Shown here: piece after piece, positions 15,221 to 23,125 of the stretch | Layout of the letters: each line of letters begins with the position of its first letter | Numbering within the stretch: position 1 is the first letter of the stretch | From: an uncultured Prevotellaceae bacterium | GTDB lineage: Bacteria; Bacteroidota; Bacteroidia; Bacteroidales; Bacteroidaceae | Assembly: GCA_902789415.1 (NCBI GenBank) | Contig: CADAOD010000017.1 | Span: 1-51,410, forward strand | Length of the DNA: 51,410 nt | Reading direction: 5' to 3' | The notes under the pieces: generated by a model | Databases searched by the model: none | What the model was told of the DNA's origin: nothing | Seen by the model: only the letters and a program-made list of their open reading frames with translations | Position numbers and translations under genes: made by a program

Positions 15221-15255
15221 GACTGACAGACAACGAGAGCTGTCGGTCTTTTTTT
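15221..15255 (+). terminator. intrinsic terminator after smalltalk
   Basis: GACTGACAG (15221-15229) pairs with CTGTCGGTC (15240-15248), with one wobble, followed by seven T. It closes the HU-smalltalk unit. Confidence 0.9.
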
Positions 15256-15310
15256 ATATCTGTCTGTATTTCAGAGCTTTACAAGATATTAACCGATGTT
15301 TTGTATCGGC

Positions 15311-15426
15311 AAAACTACACTTTTCAATAACTTTTTGTGGTCAAAAACTACACTTTTCAATAACTTTTCGGGGCCAAAAACTACACTTTTCAATGATTTC
15401 CGATGGTCAAAAACTACACTTTTCAA
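15311..15426. repeat. four direct repeats with 33-bp period
   Basis: AAAACTACACTTTTCAA starts at 15311, 15344, 15377 and 15410, exactly 33 bp apart. The 16-bp intervals are also related (TAACTTTTTGTGGTC, TAACTTTTCGGGGCC, TGATTTCCGATGGTC). The period is about three helical turns, as expected for a protein-binding array or iterons. Confidence 0.95.
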
Positions 15427-15583
15427 AAAATGAAGCTCCTTCGAGCCTAGTACACACCCTCCCTGAACACCACTTTGCCACTTCAAGGCCAACCGTGAAC
15501 GGTATGACCGGAAGATGATGCGGAAAGGGTACAAATAACCTTAATTATTTTTCGGTTCAGCATTAATTATGGCTTATTTTTAG

Positions 15584-15592
15584 TATCTTTGC
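15584..15592 (+). promoter_or_regulatory. promoter of the retropepsin-like gene unit
   Basis: TATCTTTGC is a perfect -7 element 25 bases before the 33-aa ORF. Confidence 0.75.
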
Positions 15593-15616
15593 ATCCGTTT
15601 TTGAAAAAAGATTGTT

Positions 15617-15718
15617 ATGAAGAATAAGAAACAGGATCCATATAATGTACAATTGGCTGATTTGGCCAATGAGCTTGGCGGTAATATTGACAAACTTGTT
15701 AAAGCCATGGGGATTTAG
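15617..15718 (+). CDS. 33-aa small ORF before the retropepsin-like gene
   Basis: The ORF reads MKNKKQDPYNVQLADLANEL and ends GGNIDKLVKAMGI. It sits 25 bases after a perfect -7 element and stops three bases before the next ATG, so it is well placed to be translated and coupled to the downstream gene. The sequence looks like a short amphipathic helix. I know of no family; it may be a leader peptide. Confidence 0.55.
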   Translation: MKNKKQDPYNVQLADLANELGGNIDKLVKAMGI

Positions 15719-15721
15719 TAT

Positions 15722-17524
15722 ATGAAGCAAATTCCCTTAATCCGAAGAGGAAATGCCTTGTTTCTCTTCGGAAAGATTAATGGCTCGCTCAATATCGAGT
15801 TTCTGCTGGACACAGGCTGTTCGGGTACGCTTCTTGCCAAGGAGGTGGGTGACATACTCTTCCTGAAAGGTAATCTGACAGAGTCTGATGTCAAAGGAAC
15901 CAGCACCAGTTATTATGGCGGTTTATATTCCGCTGAGCAGAAGGATGTCAACATTCGCAGTCTGACGCTCGGCAAAGTCAAGCTGAAAGATATAAATGCC
16001 TCCATCGGTGACCGATATGGCGGCACAACCCTGCTTGGAATGGCTGCCTTGGATAAGATGAACGGTTACGCCATCACGAAAGATGCGCTGACGATTGATG
16101 ACGGCAAGCCTGAGACTGTTACCACGACAGACAAACATAAAAACCAAAAACCGTATAAGACGCGGTTTAAGAGTGCTATCAAACAAATCCGCAAGATTCG
16201 TGAAGAAAGTGGTGTGGAGGATTATAAGTTTGACTACACCAAACATATAATGACGATCTACTATCCCATACAGTCGTGCCATCCACTGCTTTTGGACAAG
16301 AAATATAAGCTCGTCAGTGAGGTGTTGGAGGAATTGCAACCTCTGATCAAAGAGAATCTGGAAGATGACGAACAGCATACGAATCAGAAAGGTGCTTTCA
16401 TCACGGCATATTTCAATTTCTATCTTGCTTCGGCCTATTACGGACTGGAACGTTACGAAGAAGCCCTGACTTATTACGATAAGGCGAAGAAATTCTTTCT
16501 TAAAGGCTGTTCTGTTGTTAATGAAATCAATCACATATCCAGCGAGATACGTAAGAAACTCCGAGAGAGCGAGAAGGACAAACCAAAGGTGTTTGCTCCT
16601 GCCAAGACTACGACTTTCGAGGAGGATGTGCAGGCTCTAAATCTCCAGCAGATAGAGTTTGAAGACCATTATTACGGGGCTGGTGAGGTGAAATCGGCGT
16701 ATGTAGGCTTTGAGAATTTCGATGCTGCTTATACTTTCTGCCGTATGAACCACAAACGACTGGAAGTGCTGAGGAAGGACGGTGGTAAATGGCAACGGAC
16801 AGGCTGTATTCCTTCGGATAACTTGAATTACCATAATCTGAAGATAGAGGAAGAGTATAAGGCTTATTTCTTCGATACGGCAATAGATGATGCCTTGAAA
16901 CATCTGACAGAGCAGTTGGGAGATGACAAAGAGAAAATAGAACAAGTCACCAAGAATGCTGAGAAGGGAAAGGAAGCCTTGAAGGCAGAAGAAGACGAGA
17001 AACGCTATTCTTCGGTTGTGATCCTTCGTGAAGCCGATCTGGCCTTTGATGCAGTCATAAAAGCTGGGGGGAGCCTGTCTTGGCATGGACAAGAGTTGCT
17101 CTTAGCCGCTGTTGATGCGGAGGAATTCCTTACGAAAAAGTTGGCTGACGATGTGCTGGCAGGTAGAATCATTCCATGCGCCCTTGGTCAGATGCCAGAG
17201 GATTATACCTATCTTGCTGATAAGACAAACGAACTGAAGGCATTTGCCGATGATGACTATGAAGCCAACAATAACCCAGATCGTAGCCGTTGTATGGGGC
17301 CATTCATCCTTTATGACAATTGGGACAGCGTTGGATATGGCTGGCGGGCGACTTACGATGACAAGTTCTGGCGATGGGAAAGTGTTGAACACAGTAATGT
17401 TAGTGGCTTTCCCAAATCAGGAGGCGACACCTCTGAAGAAAACGACAGCAAAATAAGCTATTGGCAATTAGTCATTAATCGCGACGAGGATGAAAATGGA
17501 ATCGTTCATCCAGAAGCGTTCTGA
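15722..17524 (+). CDS. retropepsin-like aspartic protease with TPR-like segment
   Basis: The 600-aa protein starts with a clan AA aspartic-protease domain: FLLDTGCSG with Asp30-Thr-Gly at residues 30-32, ending near residue 125 (TTLLGMAALDKMNGYAI). Such retropepsin-like domains act as dimers. No signal peptide is seen, so it acts in the cytoplasm. At about 228-262 a TPR-like pair occurs (YFNFYLASAYYGLERYEEAL). Two further alpha/beta parts follow (YVGFENFDAAYTFCRMNHKR; and a tryptophan-rich C-terminus, WDSVGYGWRATYDDKFWRWE) that I cannot assign. It is preceded by a 33-aa ORF under one promoter. The composition and neighbours suggest cargo of the island; a proteolytic activation role is speculation. 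Confidence 0.78.
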   Translation: MKQIPLIRRGNALFLFGKINGSLNIEFLLDTGCSGTLLAKEVGDILFLKGNLTESDVKGTSTSYYGGLYSAEQKDVNIRSLTLGKVKLKDINASIGDRYGGTTLLGMAALDKMNGYAITKDALTIDDGKPETVTTTDKHKNQKPYKTRFKSAIKQIRKIREESGVEDYKFDYTKHIMTIYYPIQSCHPLLLDKKYKLVSEVLEELQPLIKENLEDDEQHTNQKGAFITAYFNFYLASAYYGLERYEEALTYYDKAKKFFLKGCSVVNEINHISSEIRKKLRESEKDKPKVFAPAKTTTFEEDVQALNLQQIEFEDHYYGAGEVKSAYVGFENFDAAYTFCRMNHKRLEVLRKDGGKWQRTGCIPSDNLNYHNLKIEEEYKAYFFDTAIDDALKHLTEQLGDDKEKIEQVTKNAEKGKEALKAEEDEKRYSSVVILREADLAFDAVIKAGGSLSWHGQELLLAAVDAEEFLTKKLADDVLAGRIIPCALGQMPEDYTYLADKTNELKAFADDDYEANNNPDRSRCMGPFILYDNWDSVGYGWRATYDDKFWRWESVEHSNVSGFPKSGGDTSEENDSKISYWQLVINRDEDENGIVHPEAF

Positions 17525-17536
17525 TGTTTAAATCGT

Positions 17537-17881
17537 TTATTTCAGAAAATCTTCGCGCATAGGAGTGAAGGTATCGATGAGAATACCAGCTTCATGGCAG
17601 ACGCAACCATGCGGCAGATTGGGAGCCACATAATAACCATCGCCAGCTCTGAGAACCTTCTTCTCCTCGCCAATAGTCACCTCAAAGCATCCACAGGCTA
17701 CGTAGGTACTCTGGGTGTGATGGTGTTGATGGAGGGTACCGATGGCTCCTTGCTCGAACTTCACTTTCACTATCATCAGGTGTTCATCGTAGCCCATTAT
17801 CTGACGGACAATGCCCTCACCGGCATCTTCCCATTGGATGTCGGTGGCAATTTGGTAGGTGTTGCTTTTCTTTTCCATCAT
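17537..17881 (-). CDS. cupin-domain protein, KdgF-like
   Basis: The 114-aa protein is a single cupin barrel. The metal-binding motif 1 is visible as GTLHQHHHTQSTYVACGCFE (His near 50-53 and Gln57, Glu66) and motif 2 as GDGYYVAPNLPHGCVCHEAG (His90). This resembles KdgF, which converts the 4,5-unsaturated uronate to a linear keto form in pectin/alginate breakdown; many small cupins look alike, so substrate is uncertain. Its ATG overlaps the stop of the upstream 42-aa ORF (TGATG), showing translational coupling. It is convergent with the retropepsin-like gene, whose stop lies only 12 bases away. Confidence 0.85.
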   Translation of the reverse strand: MMEKKSNTYQIATDIQWEDAGEGIVRQIMGYDEHLMIVKVKFEQGAIGTLHQHHHTQSTYVACGCFEVTIGEEKKVLRAGDGYYVAPNLPHGCVCHEAGILIDTFTPMREDFLK

Positions 17882-18009
17882 CAGAACTTTACCGTAAACT
17901 CATCATTGATGTCGTTGTTTTCAATCTCGTAGGTCAGTTCATGACTTAATGATTTCTTATCTTTGTTTTCGGGCATTTCTACTGATACCCTTGCATATTC
18001 TTGTTTCAT
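17881..18009 (-). CDS. 42-aa hypothetical protein coupled to the cupin gene
   Basis: The ORF reads MKQEYARVSVEMPENKDKKS and ends NNDINDEFTVKF (42 aa). Its TGA overlaps the ATG of the cupin gene, and a TACTTTTGC -7 element lies upstream on the minus strand at 18046-18038. Both facts favour a real gene. It is charged with no signal peptide. Function unknown. Confidence 0.65.
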   Translation of the reverse strand: MKQEYARVSVEMPENKDKKSLSHELTYEIENNDINDEFTVKF

Positions 18010-18173
18010 AATTGATCTTCATTTGTACATTGATACTGCAAAAGTACTCATTTCCGATGGGATTTCTGCCTGTTTTACCTAAAAATAGATAAAAGAATCG
18101 AGGATTTTTGACGTATCTTGACGAATATCGGGTTTATTATCGTATATTTGTGGCTGAAAAAAATATCGCGACT

Positions 18174-18473
18174 ATGATAAAGATGTATGTAATGCAAACC
18201 TGTCCAGACTGTGAATATGTAGAAAAGCAGGTGGAGGGGAACCCGAATTTCGAGGTGATTGACATTGGCAAACACGTCAGGAACTTGAAGCAGTTTATCA
18301 AGCTCCGTGACAGCCACCCTGCTTTTGATGAAGCAAAGGCAGTGGATGACCTGGGAATCCCATGTTATGTGCTGGAGGATGGAACGGTCACGCTCTATTC
18401 GAAGGATGTTGGACTGGAGCCAAGACCACAAGAGGAAGGTGCTTCATGCAGCCTTGATGGAAGAGGGTGCTAA
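18174..18473 (+). CDS. glutaredoxin-like protein
   Basis: The 99-aa protein starts MIKMYVMQTCPDCEYVEKQV, with the CPDC redox motif at residues 10-13, and continues VIDIGKHVRNLKQFIKLRDS. IPCYVLEDGTVTL supplies the cis-proline strand of the thioredoxin fold. The end, GASCSLDGRGC, adds two cysteines and is typical of this small family. It probably reduces disulfides or coordinates thiols in the cytoplasm. A TATATTTG -7 element at 18143-18150 precedes it. The ATG at 18174 is preferred over an upstream start because the fold begins there. Confidence 0.85.
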   Translation: MIKMYVMQTCPDCEYVEKQVEGNPNFEVIDIGKHVRNLKQFIKLRDSHPAFDEAKAVDDLGIPCYVLEDGTVTLYSKDVGLEPRPQEEGASCSLDGRGC

Positions 18474-18969
18474 CCCCAAAGAGGTTACAATAATTACTAA
18501 GAAGCATAAAAATAAAACCAAGTCGTGAGACTTTATGAGTATAGGCGTATCCTAACTCCAAGAGGTTCGTGCAATTAAGTTTGGCCGGACTTTGAAACCT
18601 TATCAGATTTAGATACTATATCTAAATGCCACAATGTCACCGCATTATCTGTGAGGATGGTGCGGTTTTGCTGTAATACAACAATATGAAAATATAGAAA
18701 TATAGTAATACGATAATACATCAATACAAATATGTCTCAATATGGAAATACGTCTATATTGGGGCGTTTTTGCTTTATATACTATATATTATATGTACAC
18801 GCGCATATGTGTTGTCTTGCAACGGGTGTATTTGAATAATTAGATTTAAGGTTTAAATAATCTTAATTATATTAGAAATATTGTGCAATATTTCTAATAT
18901 TTCTATAACTTTGCATATCAAAATACGCAAATACAGTAATAAAGTAATAAGTATTCAAATATTTAAAGT
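18474..18969 (+). promoter_or_regulatory. AT-rich upstream region of parA: promoter, dyads, possible parS
   Basis: No gene is seen. A 9-bp dyad ATTTAGATA/TATCTAAAT is at 18607-18627. A CACCGCA/TGCGGT hairpin with T tail lies near 18639-18677. AATAC-type short repeats run through about 18690-18770 and 18918-18945. A 13-bp perfect dyad with a two-base spacer occupies 18871-18898, immediately before the parA promoter TAACTTTGC (18906-18914). The dyad and repeats are good candidates for the ParA-system operator and centromere. Confidence 0.6.
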
Positions 18970-19722
18970 ATGAAAACTAAGATTATTTCGGTTGCCAACC
19001 ACAAGGGAGGCGTTGGTAAAACAACAACTGTTGCGAGTGTAGGCTCTATTCTCGCATCGAAGGGACATAGTGTGTTACTGGTTGATCTGGATGCCCAGTC
19101 GAACCTAACCAGTAGTCTGATGAAGGGAGAGCCTGACACTTCCATCTATTCGGCATTGTTGGGTAAAAGTGAAATGCCGATAATTCCGTTAAGTGAAAAT
19201 CTATTCTTGGTTCCTGCTACGCTTCAGTTAGCGATGGCAGACTTGGAACTGGCTTCAGCTATGGCCAGGGAAAGACTTCTTGCAGAGCTTCTGGAGAAGG
19301 TGTCAGGTAAGTTCGAGTATATCTTGATAGATTGTCCTCCATCATTGGGCCTTCTGACACTGAATGCCTTTACTGCAAGTACAGACATCATCATCCCATT
19401 GGTGGCCGAAGTACTTCCGTTCAAAGGACTGGCCATGATCAACAACTTCATTGTGATGGTGCGTCGTCGGCTTAATCCCAATGCTCATGTCTCAGGCATT
19501 CTGATAACGAGATGGGAATCAACGAAGCTGGGTAAGGGGGTAGAAAAGCAGTTGCGTGACTCACTGGGCAAGACTGTGTATCAGACTAAGATTCGCAAGA
19601 ATGTGAGCCTGGCAGAAGCACCTTACGAGGCTCAGGACATCGTGACGTATTCGCCAAAGAGCAATGGTGCACAGGACTATCTGGCATTTACTGAGGAACT
19701 GATTGAGAGTATGAACCACTAA
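18970..19722 (+). CDS. parA: ParA-type partition ATPase
   Basis: The 250-aa protein starts MKTKIISVANHKGGVGKTTT, a deviant Walker A motif (KGGVGKTT) at residues 12-19. Walker A' / switch motifs follow: LLVDLDAQSNLTSSL at about 35-49 and FEYILIDCPPSLGLLTLNAF near 114. It is the usual length for a small ParA without N-terminal HTH. ParA uses ATP to move the plasmid copies via its partner. It is first in the parA - partner - rep order, with a dyad just before its promoter. ParA-type proteins also occur on integrated elements; here rep and iterons make a plasmid origin likely. Confidence 0.96.
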   Translation: MKTKIISVANHKGGVGKTTTVASVGSILASKGHSVLLVDLDAQSNLTSSLMKGEPDTSIYSALLGKSEMPIIPLSENLFLVPATLQLAMADLELASAMARERLLAELLEKVSGKFEYILIDCPPSLGLLTLNAFTASTDIIIPLVAEVLPFKGLAMINNFIVMVRRRLNPNAHVSGILITRWESTKLGKGVEKQLRDSLGKTVYQTKIRKNVSLAEAPYEAQDIVTYSPKSNGAQDYLAFTEELIESMNH

Positions 19723-19735
19723 ATCCAAGAACAAG

Positions 19736-20050
19736 ATGAAGAAAGAGTTTGATATGAGCGACCTCCTGAACAACCTGACGAGTGAGCCGGAGGTGGAAAC
19801 TGGACGCAGGACGAGAACTGGCTCCAAGGAAAAGAAGCAGATGGAGCATGTGTGTACGCTGATTGAAACGAGCCAGATGGCTAAGGTGAGGGCTATCGCA
19901 GATCGTGAGGGAATCGCTCTGAAGGACATTTTCGCTGTAGGGCTGAACATGGCCATCGCAAGCTATGAGTCGAAAAATGGCGAAGTAAGGGTGAAGAAGG
20001 CCAAGCGTGGCAATGCCAGTGAGGTGTTTGGCGTGGAGGACGAGGCATGA
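19736..20050 (+). CDS. small ParA partner protein (ParB/ParG-like role)
   Basis: The 104-aa basic protein starts MKKEFDMSDLLNNLTSEPEV. The N-terminus is acidic and probably flexible; residues about 38-80 (MEHVCTLIETSQMAKVRAIA, then LKDIFAVGLNMAIASYE) look like a ribbon-helix-helix DNA-binding segment. It sits 13 bases after parA and its last codon overlaps the rep start (ATGA). Order and size fit a centromere-binding partner of ParA; the assignment is from context rather than strong motif matches. Confidence 0.75.
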   Translation: MKKEFDMSDLLNNLTSEPEVETGRRTRTGSKEKKQMEHVCTLIETSQMAKVRAIADREGIALKDIFAVGLNMAIASYESKNGEVRVKKAKRGNASEVFGVEDEA

Positions 20051-21111
20051 GCAGAAAGGAACTGACTAATATTCCGACGAAGAACAAGGACATTGTGACT
20101 TCGTTTGTCTATACCTGGGCGCGGCAGAAGGAAATGAGCATTCTGGAGCAGAGGGTGGTGCTGCGCATCATTGAGTATGCCTCGAACAATCTGAAGGGCG
20201 TTAAACTGAAGGATCACTTGCACAAGATTGACTTGGGACTGTTCAACGTGACCATTACCATGCCTGCCTCAGACGTGCTCTTCAACACCAAGATGAAGCA
20301 CCACGACATCGAGAAAGCCCTGTATGCGCTGCGTAGCCGGTCGTTTGAGTACAAGGACGAGAACCATTATACAGTGTGCGGATTCATCAACAATGCGACG
20401 TATGTGTATCGGTCGGGTATGATTACGGTGGAAGTGGATAACCGTATCTGGGATGTGCTCTCAGACTTCTCGCAAGGTTTCAAGCGATTTGAACTGAACA
20501 AGGCTTTGGCACTGCCGACATCCTCGGCTCTGCAGTTCTACATGATTATGAGTGGACAGGAGAAGCCGTTTAAACTGAGCATTGCGGAACTAAAGAGCTG
20601 GTTGGGAATACCGCAGGACAAGTACCGCAAGGATGGCAGAGACCGTATCGACCATCTGGAGGAGCGAGTGCTGAGACCTGTGAAGCGGATGCTCGACGAG
20701 ACGTGTCCCTATACGTTCACCTACGAGAAATTGCGTGAGAATCAGAACAACAGCAAGAGTCCAGTGGTGGGGTTCGAGTTGAGACCCGTCTATCAGGCAA
20801 AGTTCAGAGACCAGGAATTGGAGAGGGTGCATCTGACGGCAAAGGTTTCGATAGGTTTTATTTCGCCACAGGTCATCAACTACATGAAGCAGCAGATGGG
20901 CTTTGACAAGAAAAGTCTGAGTCCGCACAAGGATTTGCTGATTCAGGCGGTAAATCTGTTGCCTGACGTGCTGGGGACGTTGGCCGACATTCAGGGCCGA
21001 AGACGGAAGCCGAATGGCACAGAAATGGGCATCGGCTGGGTAATCCAGGCCATCAAAGGTGAGGTAAAAAAGGCCGAGAAGGCTCTTGAAAAGTCATCCG
21101 TAAAGAAATAA
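20047..21111 (+). CDS. rep: Rep_3 family plasmid replication initiator
   Basis: The 354-aa protein resembles Rep_3 (RepB/RepA) initiators: two winged-helix domains, the first with WARQKEMSILEQRVVLRIIE and YALRSRSFEYKDE, the second with SSALQFYMIMSGQEKPFKLS, AELKSWLGIPQDKYR and RVLRPVKRMLDETCPYTFTY. Such proteins bind iterons and open the plasmid origin. Iterons are indeed present 90-420 bases downstream. Its start overlaps the stop of the partner gene by four bases. On an integrated element it suggests excised or plasmid-form replication. No inactivating mutation is seen. Confidence 0.93.
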   Translation: MSRKELTNIPTKNKDIVTSFVYTWARQKEMSILEQRVVLRIIEYASNNLKGVKLKDHLHKIDLGLFNVTITMPASDVLFNTKMKHHDIEKALYALRSRSFEYKDENHYTVCGFINNATYVYRSGMITVEVDNRIWDVLSDFSQGFKRFELNKALALPTSSALQFYMIMSGQEKPFKLSIAELKSWLGIPQDKYRKDGRDRIDHLEERVLRPVKRMLDETCPYTFTYEKLRENQNNSKSPVVGFELRPVYQAKFRDQELERVHLTAKVSIGFISPQVINYMKQQMGFDKKSLSPHKDLLIQAVNLLPDVLGTLADIQGRRRKPNGTEMGIGWVIQAIKGEVKKAEKALEKSSVKK

Positions 21112-21137
21112 TTTAACTGAAAGTCAATAAGTTAGCG

Positions 21138-21177
21138 GCTCGTCTGGCATGATTGCCAGGCGGGCTACTTTCGTTTT
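21138..21177 (+). terminator. terminator after rep
   Basis: A stem of CTGGCA/TGCCAG extended with wobble pairs spans 21138-21165 and is followed by ACTTTCGTTTT. It ends the parA-rep transcript. Confidence 0.7.
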
Positions 21178-21198
21178 AGGGTCATACCAAAGGTATGA

Positions 21199-21526
21199 GA
21201 ATCCCCACGCTTTAAAACCTGTACGCGGGCGCGAATCCCCACAGTTTAAAACTTACTCTTCGGGCGTGCGCGAGGCGGTGGAAAGTAAAAATTCACAACA
21301 AAACCCTTATTTAATTTATTCTTGGAAAGCAAAAACCTCGTCCAGAGGTATGCCTGTTAATTGCATGGACTATTATTCTGCTCTATCGGATTGGCGAAAT
21401 TGCAGTGGATAACAGCGTTTTACAACCGTAAATCCCCACACTTTAAAACCAAATCCCCACACTTTGAAACTGATACAGATGCGGCATATCCCACAGGTTA
21501 AAACCAAATCCCCACACTTTAAAACT
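21199..21526. repeat. iteron array, candidate oriV
   Basis: The motif AATCCCCACACTTTAAAAC occurs about six times: near 21200, 21234, 21431, 21452, 21486 (degenerate) and 21506. Close copies are about 21 bp apart (two helical turns). A DnaA-box-like site (AGTGGATAA, complement of TTATCCACT) lies at 21414-21422. Lying right after a Rep_3 gene, this is the likely plasmid origin. Confidence 0.85.
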
Positions 21527-21560
21527 TGGTGTGAGGAAATGGTAATCTTCTGTGGCTGAA

Positions 21561-22799
21561 TCAGTTGCATTTGCGAGGAATGGCTATCGCCTTTGGATCC
21601 ATTGGAGTAGGCTCTAAGTTAAACACCTTGTCAATGAGCTTAAAGTTGTTCTCGTTGATGATAGAGAAGTCCTTGGTGATATAGACATCGGCAATATCGT
21701 AGCTGCCCACATGGTTGAGAGCTTCGTCAACATCGCTCTTGCTGAACTTCATCATGTTACGGGATAGGGTGGCGAAAGTGTGACGGGCCTGATAGAATTG
21801 CAAACCAGGCATGTGTAGTTCATCGCCAATTGTTTTCAAGCCGACATTGAGAGAGCGGTTGAAATCCTCCGGATGTTTGAAGCGTTTGCGGAAATTGAAT
21901 ACATAACCACCTGTGCCCTTCCATTTTGCCATCAACTTTTTGATGAATGGATGAATTCGAACTTCGATGTAAGCATCATCACTACGGCGGTCTTTGGTCT
22001 TGGTGCGGTTGTATTTCAAGATACCATGCTCCAGTTTCTTCACGTTGTAGAGGTCAACGGAGTTTATACCCATCAGACAAAACGACAGTATGAAGCAGTC
22101 ATGTGCCAAGAGGGCACGGCCAGCGCCATGAGGCTGGTAGTTCACAATCTTCATAAAATCCTCCAGACTCAGTGCTCTTACGCCCTTCTTCATAACTTGC
22201 TTAGGGGCTTTATAGCGGCGGAATGGGTCTGACTTTATAACTGTCTCATCGTCGGTATTGAACTCAATCATAGCCTCTCGGAAGAGGTGACGAATGAGGC
22301 CAAGGTACATGGTCTTGGCTCTGGGGCGTTCCTCAAGATGGCTCTCAAATCTTTTAAGAAAGCTAACGTCGATCTCATTAAAAGGGAGTTTACGGCTGCC
22401 ATTAAACTTAGCAAGTGTGTTAAGCATACACTTGTAGTTTTTCACGCTCTTGATGTTTGTACGAGCCAGCCAGCCTTCAGTAAAGCTAAAGAAGTCCATC
22501 GTCTTGACCTCCTGCTTCTTGATGATTTGCTTAGTGACGTATTCACCATCACTTGGGCCAATGCTCTTAGCGTTTTGTTCTACAGCCTCCAGATTCTCTT
22601 CAAGCTCACCTTTGAGCTTTTCAATAGTTCTGGCTTTGGATACGGACTTTATTTTGCCCGTCTTTTCAGAATACTCAGACTCGGTCAGTTTTACGCCGGT
22701 CTTGACTCTACGTCTTGATTTACCCTGTCTAACTAACAAGTAAACCTCTCTTGTCTTCTTGGAAGTTAACTTCCCAAACTCAATTGCAATCGTTGCCAT
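21561..22799 (-). CDS. int: tyrosine recombinase / integrase
   Basis: The 412-aa protein has an arm-binding/SAM-like part at about 1-200 and a catalytic domain at about 205-385. Catalytic features: FYQARHTFATLSRN (box II, Arg and His), ALNHVGSYDIADVYI with the nucleophile Tyr near its end, and LMGINSVDLYNVKK in place of the usual TGMR box I; the first Arg is replaced by Asn. IntDOT of the Bacteroides element CTnDOT also lacks this Arg, so the enzyme need not be dead. It lies 325 bases from tRNA-His and probably recombines there. It is transcribed toward the iterons, away from the tRNA. Confidence 0.93.
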   Translation of the reverse strand: MATIAIEFGKLTSKKTREVYLLVRQGKSRRRVKTGVKLTESEYSEKTGKIKSVSKARTIEKLKGELEENLEAVEQNAKSIGPSDGEYVTKQIIKKQEVKTMDFFSFTEGWLARTNIKSVKNYKCMLNTLAKFNGSRKLPFNEIDVSFLKRFESHLEERPRAKTMYLGLIRHLFREAMIEFNTDDETVIKSDPFRRYKAPKQVMKKGVRALSLEDFMKIVNYQPHGAGRALLAHDCFILSFCLMGINSVDLYNVKKLEHGILKYNRTKTKDRRSDDAYIEVRIHPFIKKLMAKWKGTGGYVFNFRKRFKHPEDFNRSLNVGLKTIGDELHMPGLQFYQARHTFATLSRNMMKFSKSDVDEALNHVGSYDIADVYITKDFSIINENNFKLIDKVFNLEPTPMDPKAIAIPRKCN

Positions 22800-22838
22800 A
22801 ATTTTAACTTTTTAAATTGTTAATTCTGGAACGATCCT

Positions 22839-23016
22839 TGCGTCATTTCAATCTCGATGCCGCTGCATCACCTCTCTTGCGTCAATCGAAACCTTACTGC
22901 GTCATTTTGTAAGTATTTCGAAATTTTCGATTTCTTTACATGTCCTCCGAAATTTTTGCGGCTATTTTGCGGCTATTTTCAGATTTTGCGGCTATTTTGC
23001 GGCTATTTTGCGGCTA
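22839..23016. repeat. direct repeats between integrase and tRNA-His
   Basis: TGCGTCA occurs at 22839-22845, 22878-22884 and 22898-22904. TTTTGCGGCTA occurs five times: 22954-22964, 22965-22975, then after eight bases 22984-22994, 22995-23005 and 23006-23016. No gene is seen in the 22800-23125 gap. The repeats are candidates for integrase arm-type or accessory sites next to the att core. Confidence 0.9.
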
Positions 23017-23075
23017 TTTTTTTTCCAAATTTGGCTGTCATTTCCAAAAATGGAAACTAAATTTCGGGGCATAAA

Positions 23076-23116
23076 AAATCGGGAACTCCCTTTATTTACT
23101 GGAGATTCCCGAATTT
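23076..23116 (-). terminator. tRNA-His terminator
   Basis: Read on the minus strand, TTCGGGAATCTCC pairs with GGAGTTCCCGA, followed by TTTTTT. It lies just after the tRNA 3' end; A residues on the other side may allow action in both directions. Confidence 0.75.
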
Positions 23117-23125
23117 TCTACCTTG

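Noticed and set aside
15311-15426. CRISPR-like array
   Set aside because: The intervals are similar to each other rather than unique spacers, units are short, and no cas gene is in the window.
15289-15534. Minus-strand frame with repeated LKSVVF motifs
   Set aside because: It is simply the translation of the four 33-bp direct repeats; no promoter or ribosome site and a terminator-like context.
22857-23060. 67-aa plus-strand frame between integrase and tRNA-His
   Set aside because: Encoded by the 11-bp repeats (LRLFCGYF repeats); no support as a gene.
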